Shown: positions 11,626 through 26,700, counted from the stretch's first letter. The stretch is 64,000 nucleotides of DNA from Solen grandis (GCA_021229015.1 CM037785.1:38870766-38934765); one strand, 5' to 3'. Made by a program: numbers and translations. Notes: generated from the letters alone by a model not told the origin.

Positions 11626-13172
11626 CAAGAGGGCCATGATGGCCCTGAATCGCTCACCTGAGTACCATTGCTTCAACTGATGTCAAGGTTTTTAAACAGA
11701 CAAGGATTCTGATATAACTTAATCTAAAACATTTTACCCCTGACAATACTACACACCAAATACCTAAGCAATGGGCCATATGGTTTCAGAGAAGACTTGG
11801 GCGCAGGGTCATTTATCACCGCAGGGCCAAGACTTTGAAAATCTTTGTAATGAACCATTAGATGCTACTACATACCAAAAATCTTAGCTCTAGGCCTTAT
11901 TGATTCATAGAAGAAGATTTTTTAAGATTTTCCTATTTAACTCTATGTAAAACAAGTGACCCCTGGTGTGGGGTCATTTATCACCATTGGGCTATGATTT
12001 GTACAATCTTGGTAGTGGCCCATAAGATGATGCTTCATACCAAATATCTAAGCTCTAGGCCTTATGCATTCATGGAAGAAGATTTTTTAAGATTTTCCTA
12101 TATAACTCTATGTAAAACAAGTGACCCCTGTGCGGGTCATTTATCACCATAGGGCTATGATTTGTACAATCTTGGTAGTGGCCCATAAGATGATGCTTCA
12201 TACCAAATATCTAAGCTCTAGGCCTTATGCATTCATGGAAGAAGATTTTTTAAGATTTTCCTATATAACTCTATGTAAAACAAGTGACCCCTGGTGCGGG
12301 GTCATTTATCACCATAGGGCTATGATTTGTACAATCTTGGTAGTGGCCCATAAGATGATGCTTCATACCAAATATCTAAGCTCTAGGCCTTATGGATTCA
12401 TAGAAGAAGATTTTTTAAGATTTTCCTATATAACTCTATGTAAAACAAGTGACCCCTGGTGCGGGGTCATTTATCACCATAGGGCTATGATTTGTACAAT
12501 CTTGGTAGTGGCCCATAAGATGATGCTTCATACCAAATATCTAAGCTCTAGGCCTTATGGATTCATAGAAGAAGATTTTTTAAGTTTTTCTATATAACCT
12601 ATGTAAAACAAGTGACCCCTGGTGCGGGGTCATTTATCACCATAGGGCTATGATTTGTACAATCTTGGTAGTGGCCCATAAGATGATGCTACATACCAAA
12701 AATCAAAAGGTTAGGCCTTGTGGTTTCGGAGAAGAAGATTTTTTCAAGTTTTTCCTATATTAGCCTATGTGAAATCAAGTGACCCCTGGGGCGGGGCCAA
12801 TTTTGACCCCAGGGTCATAATTTGTACAATCCTGGTAAAGAGTCATAAGATCATGCTACATACCAAAAATCAAAAGGCTAGGCCTTGTGGTTTCAGAGAA
12901 GAAGATTTTTTAAATTTTCATTTTTAAAATCTATTTTTAGCTCCTGTGACCTAATTATGCGATGGACCAGAACCATTTATACAACTTTAGTAGAGCTTCA
13001 TCCAAGGAACATTCCTGCAAAATATTTTTCAAATTGGCCAAGCCGTTTAGGAGGAGATGTTGTTTGAAGCAATTGTTGACGCCGGACGCACGCACGCACG
13101 GACGCCGGACGCCGGACAAAAGGCGATCAGAAAAGCTCACCTTGAGCACGTTGTGCTCATGTGAGCTAAAAA
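11626..13172 (+). mobile_element. CAAGAGGGCC element, copy 1 (full length, 1.55 kb)
   Basis: Begins CAAGAGGGCCATGATGGCCC (a hairpin, AGGGCCAT/ATGGCCCT) followed by CGCTCACCTGAG. The interior has tandem units of about 165 bp starting GTGACCCCTGG at 11956, 12121, 12283, 12449 and 12612, then diverged units. Near the right end is a CGGACGCACG-type microsatellite (about 13080-13120). The end is a hairpin CTCACCTTGAGCAC...GTGCTCATGTGAGCT followed by A5. It encodes no transposase; the architecture recalls Helitron-like non-autonomous elements of bivalves ('pearl'-type), but that assignment is an inference. Confidence 0.8.
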
Positions 13173-13179
13173 CAAAATT

Positions 13180-14400
13180 GTATTTTGTAATTACTAAGTT
13201 GTATTTTTGTCGAGGACAGTAAGACAGGATAAGGGCAAGCCAATATGCCCTACTCCCTTTTATTAAAGGGACAGCAATATATGTATCCACAGTACAGAGA
13301 AAATAAGATGAAAGTCTACTGGTAAATATTACAGGAGATCATTATAATATCATAACACATTAACATTTACAAGTGCATATTGCAGTAGTTGGGTATAAAG
13401 ATGACAGTTTGGAATGTTTTGGTCTTTTCTAGTTTTAGAAATTGCTATTATAGAACATTTTATCATAAATGTCCTTTAGACAATTTAGCACTGTTTTTGA
13501 AACTATGAAATATAATAAGGTAATTACCTATAATCAATAATGATTTGTGTATGGGAGTCTAAAATTTTACTTATTTTTTTCAAGAACTGGGACACAATCA
13601 AAGCACTGTTGTCTTTAAATCCAGATTACCACAGTTGAAAATTCAGGAATATCCTTGTAAATATTTGATTGTGGAAACATGATAAAGAATTTCATAAATT
13701 TCAAAGAATCTCATGAACATAATCTCTCATAATGCAGTTTTAAACATTAATGGAATAAATGCCTACACAAAGTTAAGTAATTTCTCACCAAAGGTGATAA
13801 TACCCATATAAACACCACTTTTGTCCAAGACTTACTTTTTTAGTTACAATGACCTTGACCAAATCTCATAGTCAATCTACAGATTCCTTGAGTAACAATG
13901 AAGAGCAGTCCTTATATCAATGGAGTGATTTATGAATTTGTTAAGATATTTAATTAAAGGGGGATGGCATGGGAGGCAACAGGAGTGATTCAAGTATGGT
14001 TTACTTGAAATATCAAATTATACCAGACTTCTAACTCTTAACCTCATATAATATATAGGACAATAAAACTTGTCTCATGCAATTTTTTTTTGCATATAAG
14101 GAAAACTCATAGATAATAAATCAGACACCATGGAAACAATTACAATGCCCACATGGCACAGGAAATCTTGAACAGAAAAATATCTTACTACCTTTTCTTT
14201 TATCAAATTCTTTTTCTTATCCTCAAAAAACTGTGACAAGTATAGTGTCACAGATTTATTACCAACTGGTAACTGCAATTATTCAAATCTTGACTTCGGA
14301 AACATCTCCGAAACTTCTACGAGTCAATACTGGTCAATTCAAATATAACTTTATAAGCACCAAGTATATATTTCTGACCTAGAATCAATGTTTTTCTTGG
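13180..14400 (-). other. Downstream region / probable 3' UTR of gene B
   Basis: AT-rich, no coding signal. On the minus strand an AATAAA (14260-14255) lies about 145 bases after the gene B stop and is a candidate poly(A) signal. Confidence 0.35.
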
Positions 14401-14402
14401 GA

Positions 14403-14722
14403 TTATTTTCGACCTAGAATTGCTGCTATTCTACGTCTATTTTCCGCCAGTGTCCCTGTTTTTTTATTCCGACTACCGCCACTCATTACTTGCTGCACAT
14501 TGCTACCTCCGTCTCCCATGAACACCATATTATTGTTATTGGTGATAGTGTACTCCCGTTTCACTCCACCAGCGTAGGTCCGCCCCCGTGACGTGTTAGG
14601 TCGATTGCTGGTCGGGGGCTGTGGCTCGGATATACTCTTTCGTGGACTCTGATTGGCCGGCTGCTCTTCACCAGGGAGGGAGAGATTGGTCAGCTGTCTG
14701 GGAGTGGCACTGTGGTATCCAC
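14403..14722 (-). CDS. Gene B terminal exon (tail and stop)
   Basis: Acceptor TTTAAG; two bases complete a Gly codon with exon 12, then 105 residues and TAA (14405-14403). The tail is Pro/Ser-rich (SPRKSISEPQPPTSNRPNTS), has four successive Asn, then Gly/Ser, and a basic end. GC content is clearly higher than in the flanks. Confidence 0.85.
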
Positions 14723-17700
14723 CTTAAATTGGAGTAGTGAAACAGTGTGTAACCTGATCAGCTTGCAATATTCAACCTTTGACCTTAACCTTTGAGGTAC
14801 AGATCCAAATCTTAATAGAAGTCTTCTATAAACCATAAGAAACAGTTGTTCAAGTGTTGAGATTGCAACATGAATGTATAAGCAATCATAAAGGCAAGTC
14901 TGGCCTAACAACCAATCAATATCAACTGTGCCCATTTCTTAAAAGGTACTATAAAGTTTGTTTTTTTTTGCTTGTTTTTTTTTTACAAAAATGGTATCAA
15001 AAATTAAAAAAAAAGAAGATAAAATAACTAAATGATAGAAAATTTACTGATGCTTCTAACAGCTGGTTATAACATTTTCATTGTTAAAAATCTTATTCTA
15101 TATAGTGCTTTCATCTAACTAGTACATTTTTGCTCAATAGCAGTATTCATGGTTCTTGAATATAAATTTGCTTAATTAGACATATTATGTATAATGTGTT
15201 ATATAGTATTCAGATTTTGCTGTAGGAAGATTTTACAAATTATAAACAACAATAAACGAATTCAATGAAAATGAAAGGTTAATACACAATTCTGTAGCCT
15301 CATTAAGTTGTAATATCAAATGCATTCTTTATCTCTTCAATTAAAGTATCTAGCTTAAAAAAGATAACGTTTGAACTAACTCTTAAAATTCAGTTAAAAT
15401 AATGAAAAATAAATCATTACAGTACTGTTTTTATACTTTTATGTGTCATCAAATCATTTATGCTGAAAAATGATTGTTGATTCATATTACTACATATAAA
15501 GATATATATTAGAAAACATTATTTCATTGAATTAGTCAAGCCTTTTTCTTTATTTTTTTTGAGTAGAAGATCATGCATTCACTTTTTTATTCGGATAACA
15601 GAAATTGGATAATAGAACATCATTAAAACAAATCAACAGAAACTATTATGAAAAAGAAGAATTACACAGATTATAATATATGACTAAACAAAAAAAAAAA
15701 AGAAAATAAGAAACCAATCAGCCAAATGGACAATAATTACTTTTGAAAAATATACTGCTTTTATGACAAAGTTGTTCAGATATATTATCTCCAAGTACTC
15801 AAGTATCAGATTTGTTTCTGCATTACATATCGGAGGTGAATGACAGGCTTATAATATCCAGAACTTTCTTAATTTACGATAGGAATTTCCCCCTAAATCT
15901 CATATAATTTTTAAATTACTTTAATTCATAATCTTTTTAACAACGAAAGTCAATTGTTCCAAAGAACAATAAAGGGTATTTACAAAACTCTTTAGTTGCT
16001 AAATATCATACAGACATTTTTCCCTCTATAATTATGACAGAGTAAGTCGTTTACCATTAATCAAGTGAGTCATTAAATACAGAAATTATTCCGAGTCAAA
16101 TTCGAGCAAGTAATCTAATCACTGGCAAAGTCATCAATTGTAAAATAGTCTGATCAAGCACTTTACACTTCAATAATGTCTTACACACTAAAACTTTCTT
16201 AACCCTTTCCCTCATAGAGGACACCATGAAAAGACCTATGGGAACAGCATAAAACCAGATCAGCCTGCGAGTAACTTGGAGGCTGATCAGGTTTTATGCT
16301 GTTCGCTGCTCCTCAGTGGTCTGGTAATGAGGATTTTACAATTAAATTTGGTAAGGTTTGAGTTTGGCTTTCTGCAGATCAGGCTTTATGTGGTACCTAT
16401 TGAGTGCGTCAAAATGAGTCTATATGAGGGAAAGGGTTAATTAGCAGTTCTGACCCTCTTCATAATATTGACTAAAAAAGTCACAAAGTAAGAACAAAAA
16501 CAGAAAGTAAAAGCCCCAAATTTAAGCAACAAGAGTGAACAAAGTTGAAAAAAAAGTGCCAGTGAAACTGTTAGTACCATTACTGCCTGTTGGGGAGATT
16601 AATTCTGGTGAGTCAGCTAAATGTAAACAAAAATACATATAACTAAAGTAACACTATTTTTCATTTTCTAATAATTCAAGCATATGATTAATTCATATCT
16701 CTAAAAGCATACTAGAAAAAAAAAGAAAAACTAAATTACCCTTAACTTGGTAGCTGTATCTCCAACCTAGAGAGAATCTAAATCTTTATCATCATTGTCG
16801 TAAAAAATCTGTTCAGACTGAGAAATGACCCCTTACCTCATGAATATTCATGTACAAATTTATAACTTGATGAATATTAATTAAATGAACTTAAAATGGT
16901 GTATGGAACCATGAATTCCTTTATGCCACACAGACTGTGTAGAAACTGAGATACAATATTGTATGAGCAAGCAGAGGAGACTCTCATGTGATCAGAGGTT
17001 GACCTGGTTTACATAAACAAAAAAATAACATGACTTTGTAAGATACTGTTGGTGAGCAATTCACCTAGCTATCATATGAAAATATATCTTTAACAATAGA
17101 TCTAGTAGGTTAAGGTGGGGCTTCACTTTTTATTGGAATGAATGAGAAGTCAATTTCCAGCTGGTTTTTCTTTAATCAAATATGGTGCAGTATGGTATAT
17201 TCTTAAGGTGATATAGGGCAAAACACAGACAGACTGCTGTTCATAGGGCATAAAATTATCTGATATTTATTTTATCATAGATTGTAGGACATTCAAGCCA
17301 AAGAATGTGACATGTATTAACAAGAGGGCCAAGATGGCCCTTGGTCGCTCACCTGAGAAAGATGATTGCTTAAGAAATAAAGATGCTTGAGTGTAAAAGT
17401 GAAATCTGGCTTTTTTTTATGGTGAAATAGGCATAACTCCTAAATTTACAAGTCAATATCAGTTATAATTGAACCCGATTGTGAGATTTGGGCTAAATTG
17501 TTTAAATTTAAAAAGATTGTTAAAAAAAAATTGGAAAAAATCTTGCATTTTTTTGCTAACTCCACCCATCTCAGCCACAATTGAACTCAATCGAGACATT
17601 ATGGTCATTAACAATGTCATAAAGTTTGAAGATGATTGCTAAAATGATGAAGATGCTAGAGTGTAAACAAAGTGAAATATGGCTTTTTTTTATATTAAAA

Positions 17701-20700
17701 GGGGCATAACTCCTGACCTAATTGACGGATCTCAGCCATAATCAAACTTTATCGAGACCTTATGGTCATAAGCATTGTATAAAGTTTGAAGATGATTGCT
17801 CAAAAGATGAATATGCTAGAGTGTAAACAATGTGAAATATGGCATTTTTTTAATATTAAAAGGGGCATAACTCCTGACCTAATGGTACGATATCAGCCAT
17901 AATCAAACTTGGCCGTGATTTTATGGTTATAAACATTGTTTTAAAGTTTGAAGATAATTCCTCATAAAATGAAGATGCTAGAGTGCAAACAATGTGAAAT
18001 CTGGCTTTTTTGAATTTTAAAAGGGGCATAACTCCTGACTAATGTTCCGATATCAGCCATAATCGAACTTGGCCGAGATTTTATGGTTATAAACATTGTT
18101 TTAAAGTTTGAAGATAATTCCTCATAAAATGAAGATGCTAGAGTGCAAACAATGTGAAATCTGGCTTTTTTGAATTTTAAAAGGGGCATAACTCCTGACC
18201 TAATGTTTCGATATCAGCCATAATCGAACTTGGCCGAGATTTTATGGTTATAAACATTGTTTTAAAGTTTGAAGATAATTCCTCATAAAATGAAGATGCT
18301 AGAGTGCAAACAATGTGAAATCTGGCTTTTTTGAATTTTAAAAGGGGCATAACTCCTGACCTAATGTTCCGATATCAGCCATAATCGAACTTGGCCGAGA
18401 TTTTATGGTTATAAACATTGTTTTAAAGTTTGAAGATAATTCCTCATAAAATGAAGATGCTAGAGTGCAAACGAACAAATTGTGGACGACGGACGACGGA
18501 CGGACGGACGGACGGACGGACGGACGACGGACATTCATCGATCCTAAAAGCTCATCCTGAGCACACGTGCTCAGGTGAGCTAAAAAGATTACAGGATATA
18601 AATGGTGACTAATGATGGAAAGATACAGAAAATATGGCACTGTAAAATCATTACTTTTCATTCATTTAATTTCTTCCATTAACCCATTCCCTCATAGAGG
18701 AAACCATGAAAAGACCTATGCAAACAGCATAAAACCAGATCAGCCTGCGAGTAACTCATAGGCTGATCAGGTTTTATGCTGTTCGTTGCTCCTCAGTGGT
18801 CTGGAAATGAGGATTTTGTAATTAAATTTGGTAAGGTTTAACTGTGGTTTTCTGCAGATCAGGCTTTATGTGGTACCTATTGAGTGCGTCAAAATGAGTC
18901 TATATGAGGGAAAGGGTTAAGCTGAAGGAAAATTCATGGACACATATCAAAGGATTCATGTTCTAGAAAAAAATGAGGTCTATTAAATAAACAATTTTCA
19001 TGGGGTTATTGTTCACAAATAAAACCTTAAATGAAATCAACAAAATGAAAATAAATTATTTTTTCGGTAAAGAGTCATTATAAGGTGGTGTCTAGACTTG
19101 GTCCTAAAGATGGTGTTATAGTAGAGCTGTGCATATAAAAGCAGGAAAAAAACACAGAAAAATATATCTACCAAACAATGATTGTAATTATATTCACAAA
19201 AAAAGGAGAAAATAAATAGAATAAAAATAGTCGTCATTCATTTTATAATATTTCAATGATTCAGATAAGGACTATCATGTTTTTTTTTTGTTTTGTTTTT
19301 TATAACAAATTTTGATATCATAACTCGAATATGCCATTTTACGTCATCTTAACCATTAAAAAACATACCAGACTGAATACAATTCTCAGTTAAAACAAGA
19401 CTATAACTGTAAGTTTCAAATCAAATATTCATGACACAGATCTTACTACTAAACTAAACCCTCTCAATGCTTCCTATCTTGTACCAGTCCTTTGTACCTG
19501 GGAATGTTTTGCTCGCAGAAGAACTGGGACAAGAAACCTATGGATGTGTAGTCAACAAACACAGGACCAAGGCACCAAATTAAACAATTTCATAGCCTAT
19601 CCCTGATACACTGATGATCGGCAAAAATATAAAATCTGAACAACTTCATACCTAATAGTCCAAGAGGTAATATTTCTGAATATTGCTTTATATCATAGAT
19701 GTGGTAACACTAAATAGTCATACATATGCGCAAGAATAGTATTACAGCCTTCGAGACAGTAACCCTAAAATACAAACTATAAAAAATTGCACTCCCAAAC
19801 CTATTACAGGAAGGTAAAGTTGTAATGTAGTTAACCAGCACTGTTACAGTAATTTCAGTAATATAGCAACATGCTGCTAGTTACATGCTGAAGGAGACCC
19901 CCAGCACAATGAGGCACCTTGGTAGAGTCACTGACATACCAGGTACCACAGGCCAACTTTAGGGTAAAGTTTTGTGAACCTTTAGAACTGACAACTGCCT
20001 CTCTCTGATCTGACTTAATAATTACGATCAACCTTGCGTCACTATCAGTCACCTGTGTTAAGCAGCCAGCTTTAAGATTAACAAACACCACTATTTTATT
20101 GTCGTCGCTTGCTGTAAGCAGTTTTCCGTCGGCTGCCTGTCCATCACACTTTTTCCATCACGCTTCAGTAGGTGAACAATCGTGTCATCTGCTGAAGCAT
20201 GACAGAAAAAGTGTGTTGGACAGACAGGCAGATGCACATGAACAGACAGACAGATGACAGAAAAGTGATCCCTATGTGTCAGCAGGGGACACAACAAAAC
20301 CTTCATTTAGCGGTCATAATACTATGAGGTCATTTTTTTACCCTTCAATGGCAATTTAAGACTAAGTATCAATGTAATGGGTTAATATGGGTAAAATGGC
20401 ATAACTCAAATGTTAAGATTTTTAAATGTAATTTTACATGCAATTTGTTGTTACTAATTCTCATTTATAATTAAGTCATTTTTTTTTTATTTAAAACATG
20501 CATGCATCTGATACTGTAAAATCATTTTTTCTTCATAGACACTTCATTCAGTCTGTGATAATAACAGGAGTATAACATACCTGGTAGATCCATTATAACA
20601 TTTCCCTTATAGCACAGAATCCTATATAAAACTTGACCCCAAAATTGGACCCAAAAAACAAAATCTGTGATTTGTTAATCTGATATATTAGGTGCATTTT

Positions 20701-23700
20701 CACATACCATGCAACCCTATTCAAATGTCCCTCTGGCTTTGCAATTTTCCTTTCCCCTCATTAAACTAGGGTTGCAAGTCAAACTCCTTTTTTTTATTTA
20801 CCTATACAAATATAATAATTGTGTCATATTTGCCCCAATTTTACTTGTCTTCCATTCATTTCATGTGTATATTTAGTTTTGTTATGTATTATGTTATCAA
20901 ATTGTCATTATGTGTTTTGTTGGATATTGCTGGAGGATTAACCCTTTCCCTCATATAGACTCATTTTGACGCCTCAGTAGGTACCACATAAAGCCTGATA
21001 TGCAGAAAACCACAGTTAAACCGTACCAAATTTAATTATAAAGTCCTCATTTCCAGACCACTGAGGAGCAGCGAACAGCATAAAACCTGATCAGCCTGCG
21101 AGTTACTCACAGGCTGATCTGGTTTTATGCTGTTCGCATAGGTCTTTTCATGGTGTCCTCTATGAGGGAAAGGGTTAAGGTTAGGTTTTTTTTTTTTTTT
21201 TTTGTTAGTTACAGGATAAGATGCCTAAATGTAAACAAAGCACCTGAATGGTTACCAGATTTTCCTCTACAAAATGAAGAAGTGGGGGGGGGGGGGGGGG
21301 GGGTTAAAGAAGAAAGAGGGAGTTTTGAACATGGTTATATGGTAATTACAGTATTGTTGCTGCTGTCTAACAAAATATGGTATAGAAAAGTTTCTAATAC
21401 TGTAGGTGACTGCTTTATCACAAATCCATTAAAAAGATAAGCACCAATGGAAAACAATTATTTTACAGCATTATTTTTTTTTTGTGAATATACAATCATA
21501 TAGTATCAAACTAAGGCACCAAACCATTGGGAGTGAGACTAAAGATTAATGAGAGTGGGTGGGGTAGTATTGTTACCCTCAGACTGTGTATCCCTTGTTC
21601 CCCTGGTAACCACAATGGAGATCGACCCCTCGCTGTGCACTGAACTTGACCCTACCAAGTTTCAATGTAACACCATTAGCATGCTAGACCACAGAAATAC
21701 TTTAAATATCTCAAAAGGAGAAGAACTAAACATGATTAACCATTTATCATTTATAATTCATGTTTTCTGTCCATTATCAGGTATATGCTCATGATACAAC
21801 TTTTATTTACAAAAAAAGGCAGTGTTGATGCACGGTCATAAATAAATTAATATACAAGTTAACGTCTGACTGTAAAACTCTCTTAGTTTGAATAAAAGAA
21901 GACAGAATAGTTTCACAGTCAGTTCACACATTATACAGTCTATGATTTTAGGAGCTGAACTAATAGAAATAGAGGGGAAACATTTAAGATAACTGAAAAT
22001 TATCTATTGGGTTTAAATTTTAAATCATGCATTTATAACACAGGATAATGCTAAAACAGGTATAGTGCATATGATTTAATGAAAATTTATCTGAAGAAGT
22101 TAATATCTTGTAGAACATCTCTATAAATCAAAAATCCTAATTCTGGTTTTAGCCATTGTTCAGAGTTATAATACTGCATGATCTAACATGTAAAAGATAT
22201 CACACAAATTTCTTAAAATGCAAACTGAGGGCTTGGTGAAAAATTATGTAACTACATGTTGATAAAGAAGCAGTTAAAATAGTTTTGCATCAAGCCCACA
22301 GGATGGGATAAAATCCTATACAGAACTTTGGGCTGGGTGAGGGATGGTGCTTATAATGAAATCAAAACATGTTTACTTACCACCATTCTGCATTCCTGTT
22401 AGAGTTCAACAAAAAGTCAAATAGTGACACAAAATTATTAGCAAGCATAACTTCAAACTATTATACAGTTATACACACTCAAATATGATTTCAAACAGAA
22501 AAATCAGAAACAACAATTAAAGTCACTCCAGAAAATCTAAATATTTATTAGAAACAATCAAATCAGTAATTTTGGCAAAATGAAATTGTGTTTGATTTTT
22601 TTTTTTTTTTAAATTTTTTTTTTTTAAATGTAAACTGGATAACTTCCTGAAACCCTAATCAACAGTTCTAGGGCTGGACCAGTACTTTGCATCTGGGAAA
22701 GTCATCAAAGATTCTTGCCACAACTGGGGGTTTTGTGTTTTTAACCAGTTACTTCATGTAGACTCATTTTGATGCATTGGTGAACAGAGCAGACCCATGT
22801 CAGACAGCTCCTATAGGAGCAGTCTGATCAGGGTCTCCTTTGTTTGCTCATACAGTAGTGTAGCTCAAATTCTACACAGTCTGCAGAACAAAGAAAAATC
22901 CACTGTTTCATATATCATTTAAAGTTCAGTTAATTAATATTCATGAAGTCGTCCATCTATACATGAATATTCATGAAGTAATGGGTTAAGATCCCAGACA
23001 AGATATGTTATCACTGGACATTGGAGCTACATGGTGATAAGGTTTCACTTATCCCTTATAAATGAACAGTTAAACTGAGTTTCAAAAGAAATTTCATCAT
23101 TATTTTTTTGGAAATGAAGTAATTTCAAATCTTTTCAGTTAAACTGAGGTTTTATACTGAACTGAAATGGAATAGCTTCCATGCTCCATTTTGTTTATTT
23201 TATTATTTTTCCTTAAACCACTGCAATAAATGGTTTTTAAATGTGCATCTTTATTGACAATAAGATTTATAGAAATACAGAAGCAGTATCTTTACTGCCT
23301 TTGCCAAGGTGTGAAAACAGTAATAATATCTTCGAACAACACAGCATTATTAGACATTAGCACTCAAACACTGCACAGAATAACCTACTGACATGTTAGA
23401 AGACATAAAGATAAGGCAGAATACAATGGTCTGGTAACATGAATCTCAGTGGCAAAAGGCATTCCAGTTTCATATGACCCTCAGAGTCACTTGATCATTG
23501 AGTATCACATGACTCTCAGTCTCACTTAATCAATGAATATCACATGACTCTCAGTGTCACATGATCATTGAGTATCACATGACCCTCTGTGTTGCATGAC
23601 CTCCTGTATCACATGACCCTATGTGTCACATGACCCTCTGTGTCACATGACCTCCTGTATCATATGACTCTATGTGTCACATGACCCCCATATAAAATGA

Positions 23701-26700
23701 CCTCCTGTATTACCTGCAGGTTTTTTCAGTATCAGCAACTCCTCCTTTGCAGCACTGAGAGCCTCTGTCAGTTCAAATCTCTCTTCACACTCCTTCCTCA
23801 CTGTCTCTTGTAGGTGCTTGATCTGAGAAGAGATGAAAGATGCCCTCCATTGTAGTGCAAATGCAAGTTTATTGCTATTTTAATAAGGAGCTGCAAATCT
23901 TTATTTTGTCATCAGATTTAAGTTACAAAATCCCAATTCTTTGTCATGAACTTTTAATAATTTTCATGAGCATGCTATGATGTTGCAGTGATATACTTAA
24001 CGACAATTATAGAACATACTCTAATGTATCAAGGCACACGGAGCTACATGGCCTTGACTTCTTAAGGCTACAGATGTGGAACTTGCATATGCCACATATC
24101 TAGAAGCTTATTTGTGCCATGTAATTTCAAAACTGTTATGTGTAAAACAAACATTATGAGCCCGGGTACAGAAAAAAAGGGCCACTTTTCAACCTTTGGC
24201 CTATGATTGTGACCTTGACCTTTGACCCTAGACTGTGATCTTGACCTTTGAGCTATAATCCTGTGTCTGGCACACGACGCATCATCTTCTCCAGAGGAAC
24301 ATTCTTGCAAAGTTATTTTTTAAAATCCATGCATGCTTGAGTTAGAGCCCAGACACGGAAAAATATTCCCTTTTTGACATTTGACCCCAGATATTGACCC
24401 TGACCTTTGAGCTACAGACCTGGGTCTTGTGCTCATCACATCTTCTTCTCTAGAAAAATGTTCTTGCCAGGTTATTTCAAAAACCATCCATGCATTATGG
24501 AGTTAAAGCCCTGACACTACAACATGTTCCCTTTTTTAATTGTTGACCCCAGACTTTGACCTTCACCTTTGTAATAAAAAACAAGGTATCATTCTTGACA
24601 CATTGTCTTCTCTAGATGAACAATTGTGCCAAGTTATTTCAAAATCAAACATTATATATTGGAGCCCGGACACAACAAAATGTTCCCCTTTTTGACTTTT
24701 GACCCCAGATTGTGACCTTTACCTTTGAGATCTTAATCGCAACACATCATCTCAATGTGGTGACCATTTCTACTTCTAACTCCACTCATTCATGTTGGAG
24801 TTACAGAGCAGAGGTAGCCAGATTGGAGTTAGGGGCCATTTTATTTTGTTATTTTCTATTGTTGTTTAAAGGGCCATGGCCCCTTATTCTAGCATAATGA
24901 ATGAAGTCTTTTGTTCTCTTTTGTTCTGTATGCTGTTAGATGGCCCCTAACTCCAATCTGGCTGCGTGTACAGACCGATGCATTGGACAGTACCATTACT
25001 ATATACCTCCCTTTGGGGGCATAATTGAAAACAGAAGTCATGATCATTCTTTCATTTCTGCTTAATTCCACTCAAAAAAACATTTTAACTCTATGGAAAA
25101 GAAAGACAACTCTGTTCATTCTACAGGAAGTAGCTAAAGTTACCTCCTCCTGGAAGACCTCACCAGCCTTGCTCTGTTTATCAAGGACCTCCCGAGTCTC
25201 TTCCAGCTCCTGATGTGTCTCTCGCAGCTGCGTCTTCAGCTTCATCACCAGTTCCTCGTTTCCAACATCCAGTCGAGCTATGGAAGACAGAAATGTTTGG
25301 GTAAATGAAAATAATCTAGTAACTTTCAGAGAGCTCTCCCCATTCCTCTCCCCCTGGGCACCTTCACTAAAGATGAAAGGCGATATTTACATTCTCTGTG
25401 TCAGGAGCTACCACACTTAGGCCAGTAAAACCTGGGCCATGACAAAATATGAATAGGAAAATGTGGCTCAGACAGACAGGGGGATGATCTGCAACATGGG
25501 CAGCTCAAAACTCTCCAGTCAACATCCAAACCTTCAGGGCCTGAAGGACATAAACTATGTCATATGAAGTCAAGGTCTTCAGTAGCTGGGCCACCTAGGA
25601 AGGAAACCCTGTGCTGACTGGAGTAGGAAGGTCTGGAAGGAGTGGGAGGTAGCTGGACGCTGTCCCACAGGTTGACCCAGAAAATCCTGGGTAGACACAG
25701 TAAAAGAGGACCTCCAAGCTTCTGACCTGACACTAGTGGATGCAAGGGACCGGTTAAGATGGAAGCTATCCATAGACAATCATGCAACCCAGAATATTGG
25801 AAAAGACACTTAAAAATGATGATGATGATGATGTTAAGTAGGGAACAAGAGCAATCACTGATAATGATGAAAACCCCTGCTTCATTGCCCTGATTAAAAA
25901 ATCTAAAGATATTGAGCCATTTTAAAATGGGGCATGACAAGGTGAGATGAGATGTGACAAATGTGTGATTCCCAATTATGCCTTGATTTTCTTTGTGAAT
26001 CAGGGTCTTAATTATTAATTGCAATTTTTTTCTTCATTCAAGTTCAATACGTTGAATATGATAAATTTTGATCAACATGTTAAGTCTAGATAATCTAATA
26101 ATCCTTTGTTAATTAGTCAGTCATGGTGAAAAATAAAATCTTATTTAATTGGGTATTCTTTGGTCAATTAGTAAAGTCTAAAAACATAAAGTTTTAGCCA
26201 ATTAAAGAAGCCTTGATGATTAATAAATAAAGCCAAGAATTATAAGACCAGTCTCAATTACTTCATTCTTAAATGACAATATGTTTTTGTTGGTTAAGGT
26301 TAAGTCTTAGTAAATATTTAAAATCTGAAATAAATCAGTTTTTGTCAATTGTCAAGTCATAAGTTCAAATACAGAACATGCTTCAGTGATGATTAAATTT
26401 CTCAAACTTACCCAGCCTTGCTTCCAAGTCCTTAATAATTGCCTTCAGACTGGCAATCTCTCGGCGAAGTTCATCCTCCATTTCTTTTGCTTTCCGTCTG
26501 CTGTCAGCGAGAAGATCATTCAGATCACTAATCTCAGCCTGGTACCGACTTTCTATTGACTGAAGCTGGGCCCGTAACTATGGCAACAGATATAAAAGAA
26601 ACTGAAACTATTAGTGACAATTATTAATTTGATTTCAAAAAAACTTATTTTTTCTTATTTGTTTAACAATCTGACCTATTGCTAAAATTCTCTCTTCCCA

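Larger units (their letters stand above)
14723..23713 (-). other. Gene B last intron (9 kb)
   Basis: Holds three palindromic MITEs (16199, 18679, 20938), the element at 17321-18586, an older repeat near 16840-17010, a fragment near 22740-22990, poly(G) at 21284-21303, and otherwise AT-rich DNA. The 78-codon minus frame at 19855-20091 overlaps repeat sequence and is not needed for the frame. Confidence 0.6.

Noticed and set aside
12121..12597. 158-codon open frame with repeated ICTILVVAHKMMLHTKYLSS blocks
   Set aside because: Read-through of ~165-bp tandem units (a multiple of three) in a mobile element; the same frame reappears at 40596-40883. No start context or domain.
18430..18661. Frames rich in GRRTTDGRTDGR or RPSVRPSVRPS
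   Set aside because: Translations of (GGAC)n microsatellites near element ends; the same artefact occurs at 44738-44922 and 59975-60178.
19855..20091. 78-codon minus-strand frame in gene B last intron
   Set aside because: Overlaps dispersed repeat sequence and is not required; exon 12 and the terminal exon join perfectly. Could be re-examined with RNA-seq.
25560..26024. 154-codon minus-strand frame between gene B exons 10 and 11
   Set aside because: No splice border fits the phase-1 junction of exons 10 and 11; composition is repeat-like with an (ATG)n-derived Ile run.
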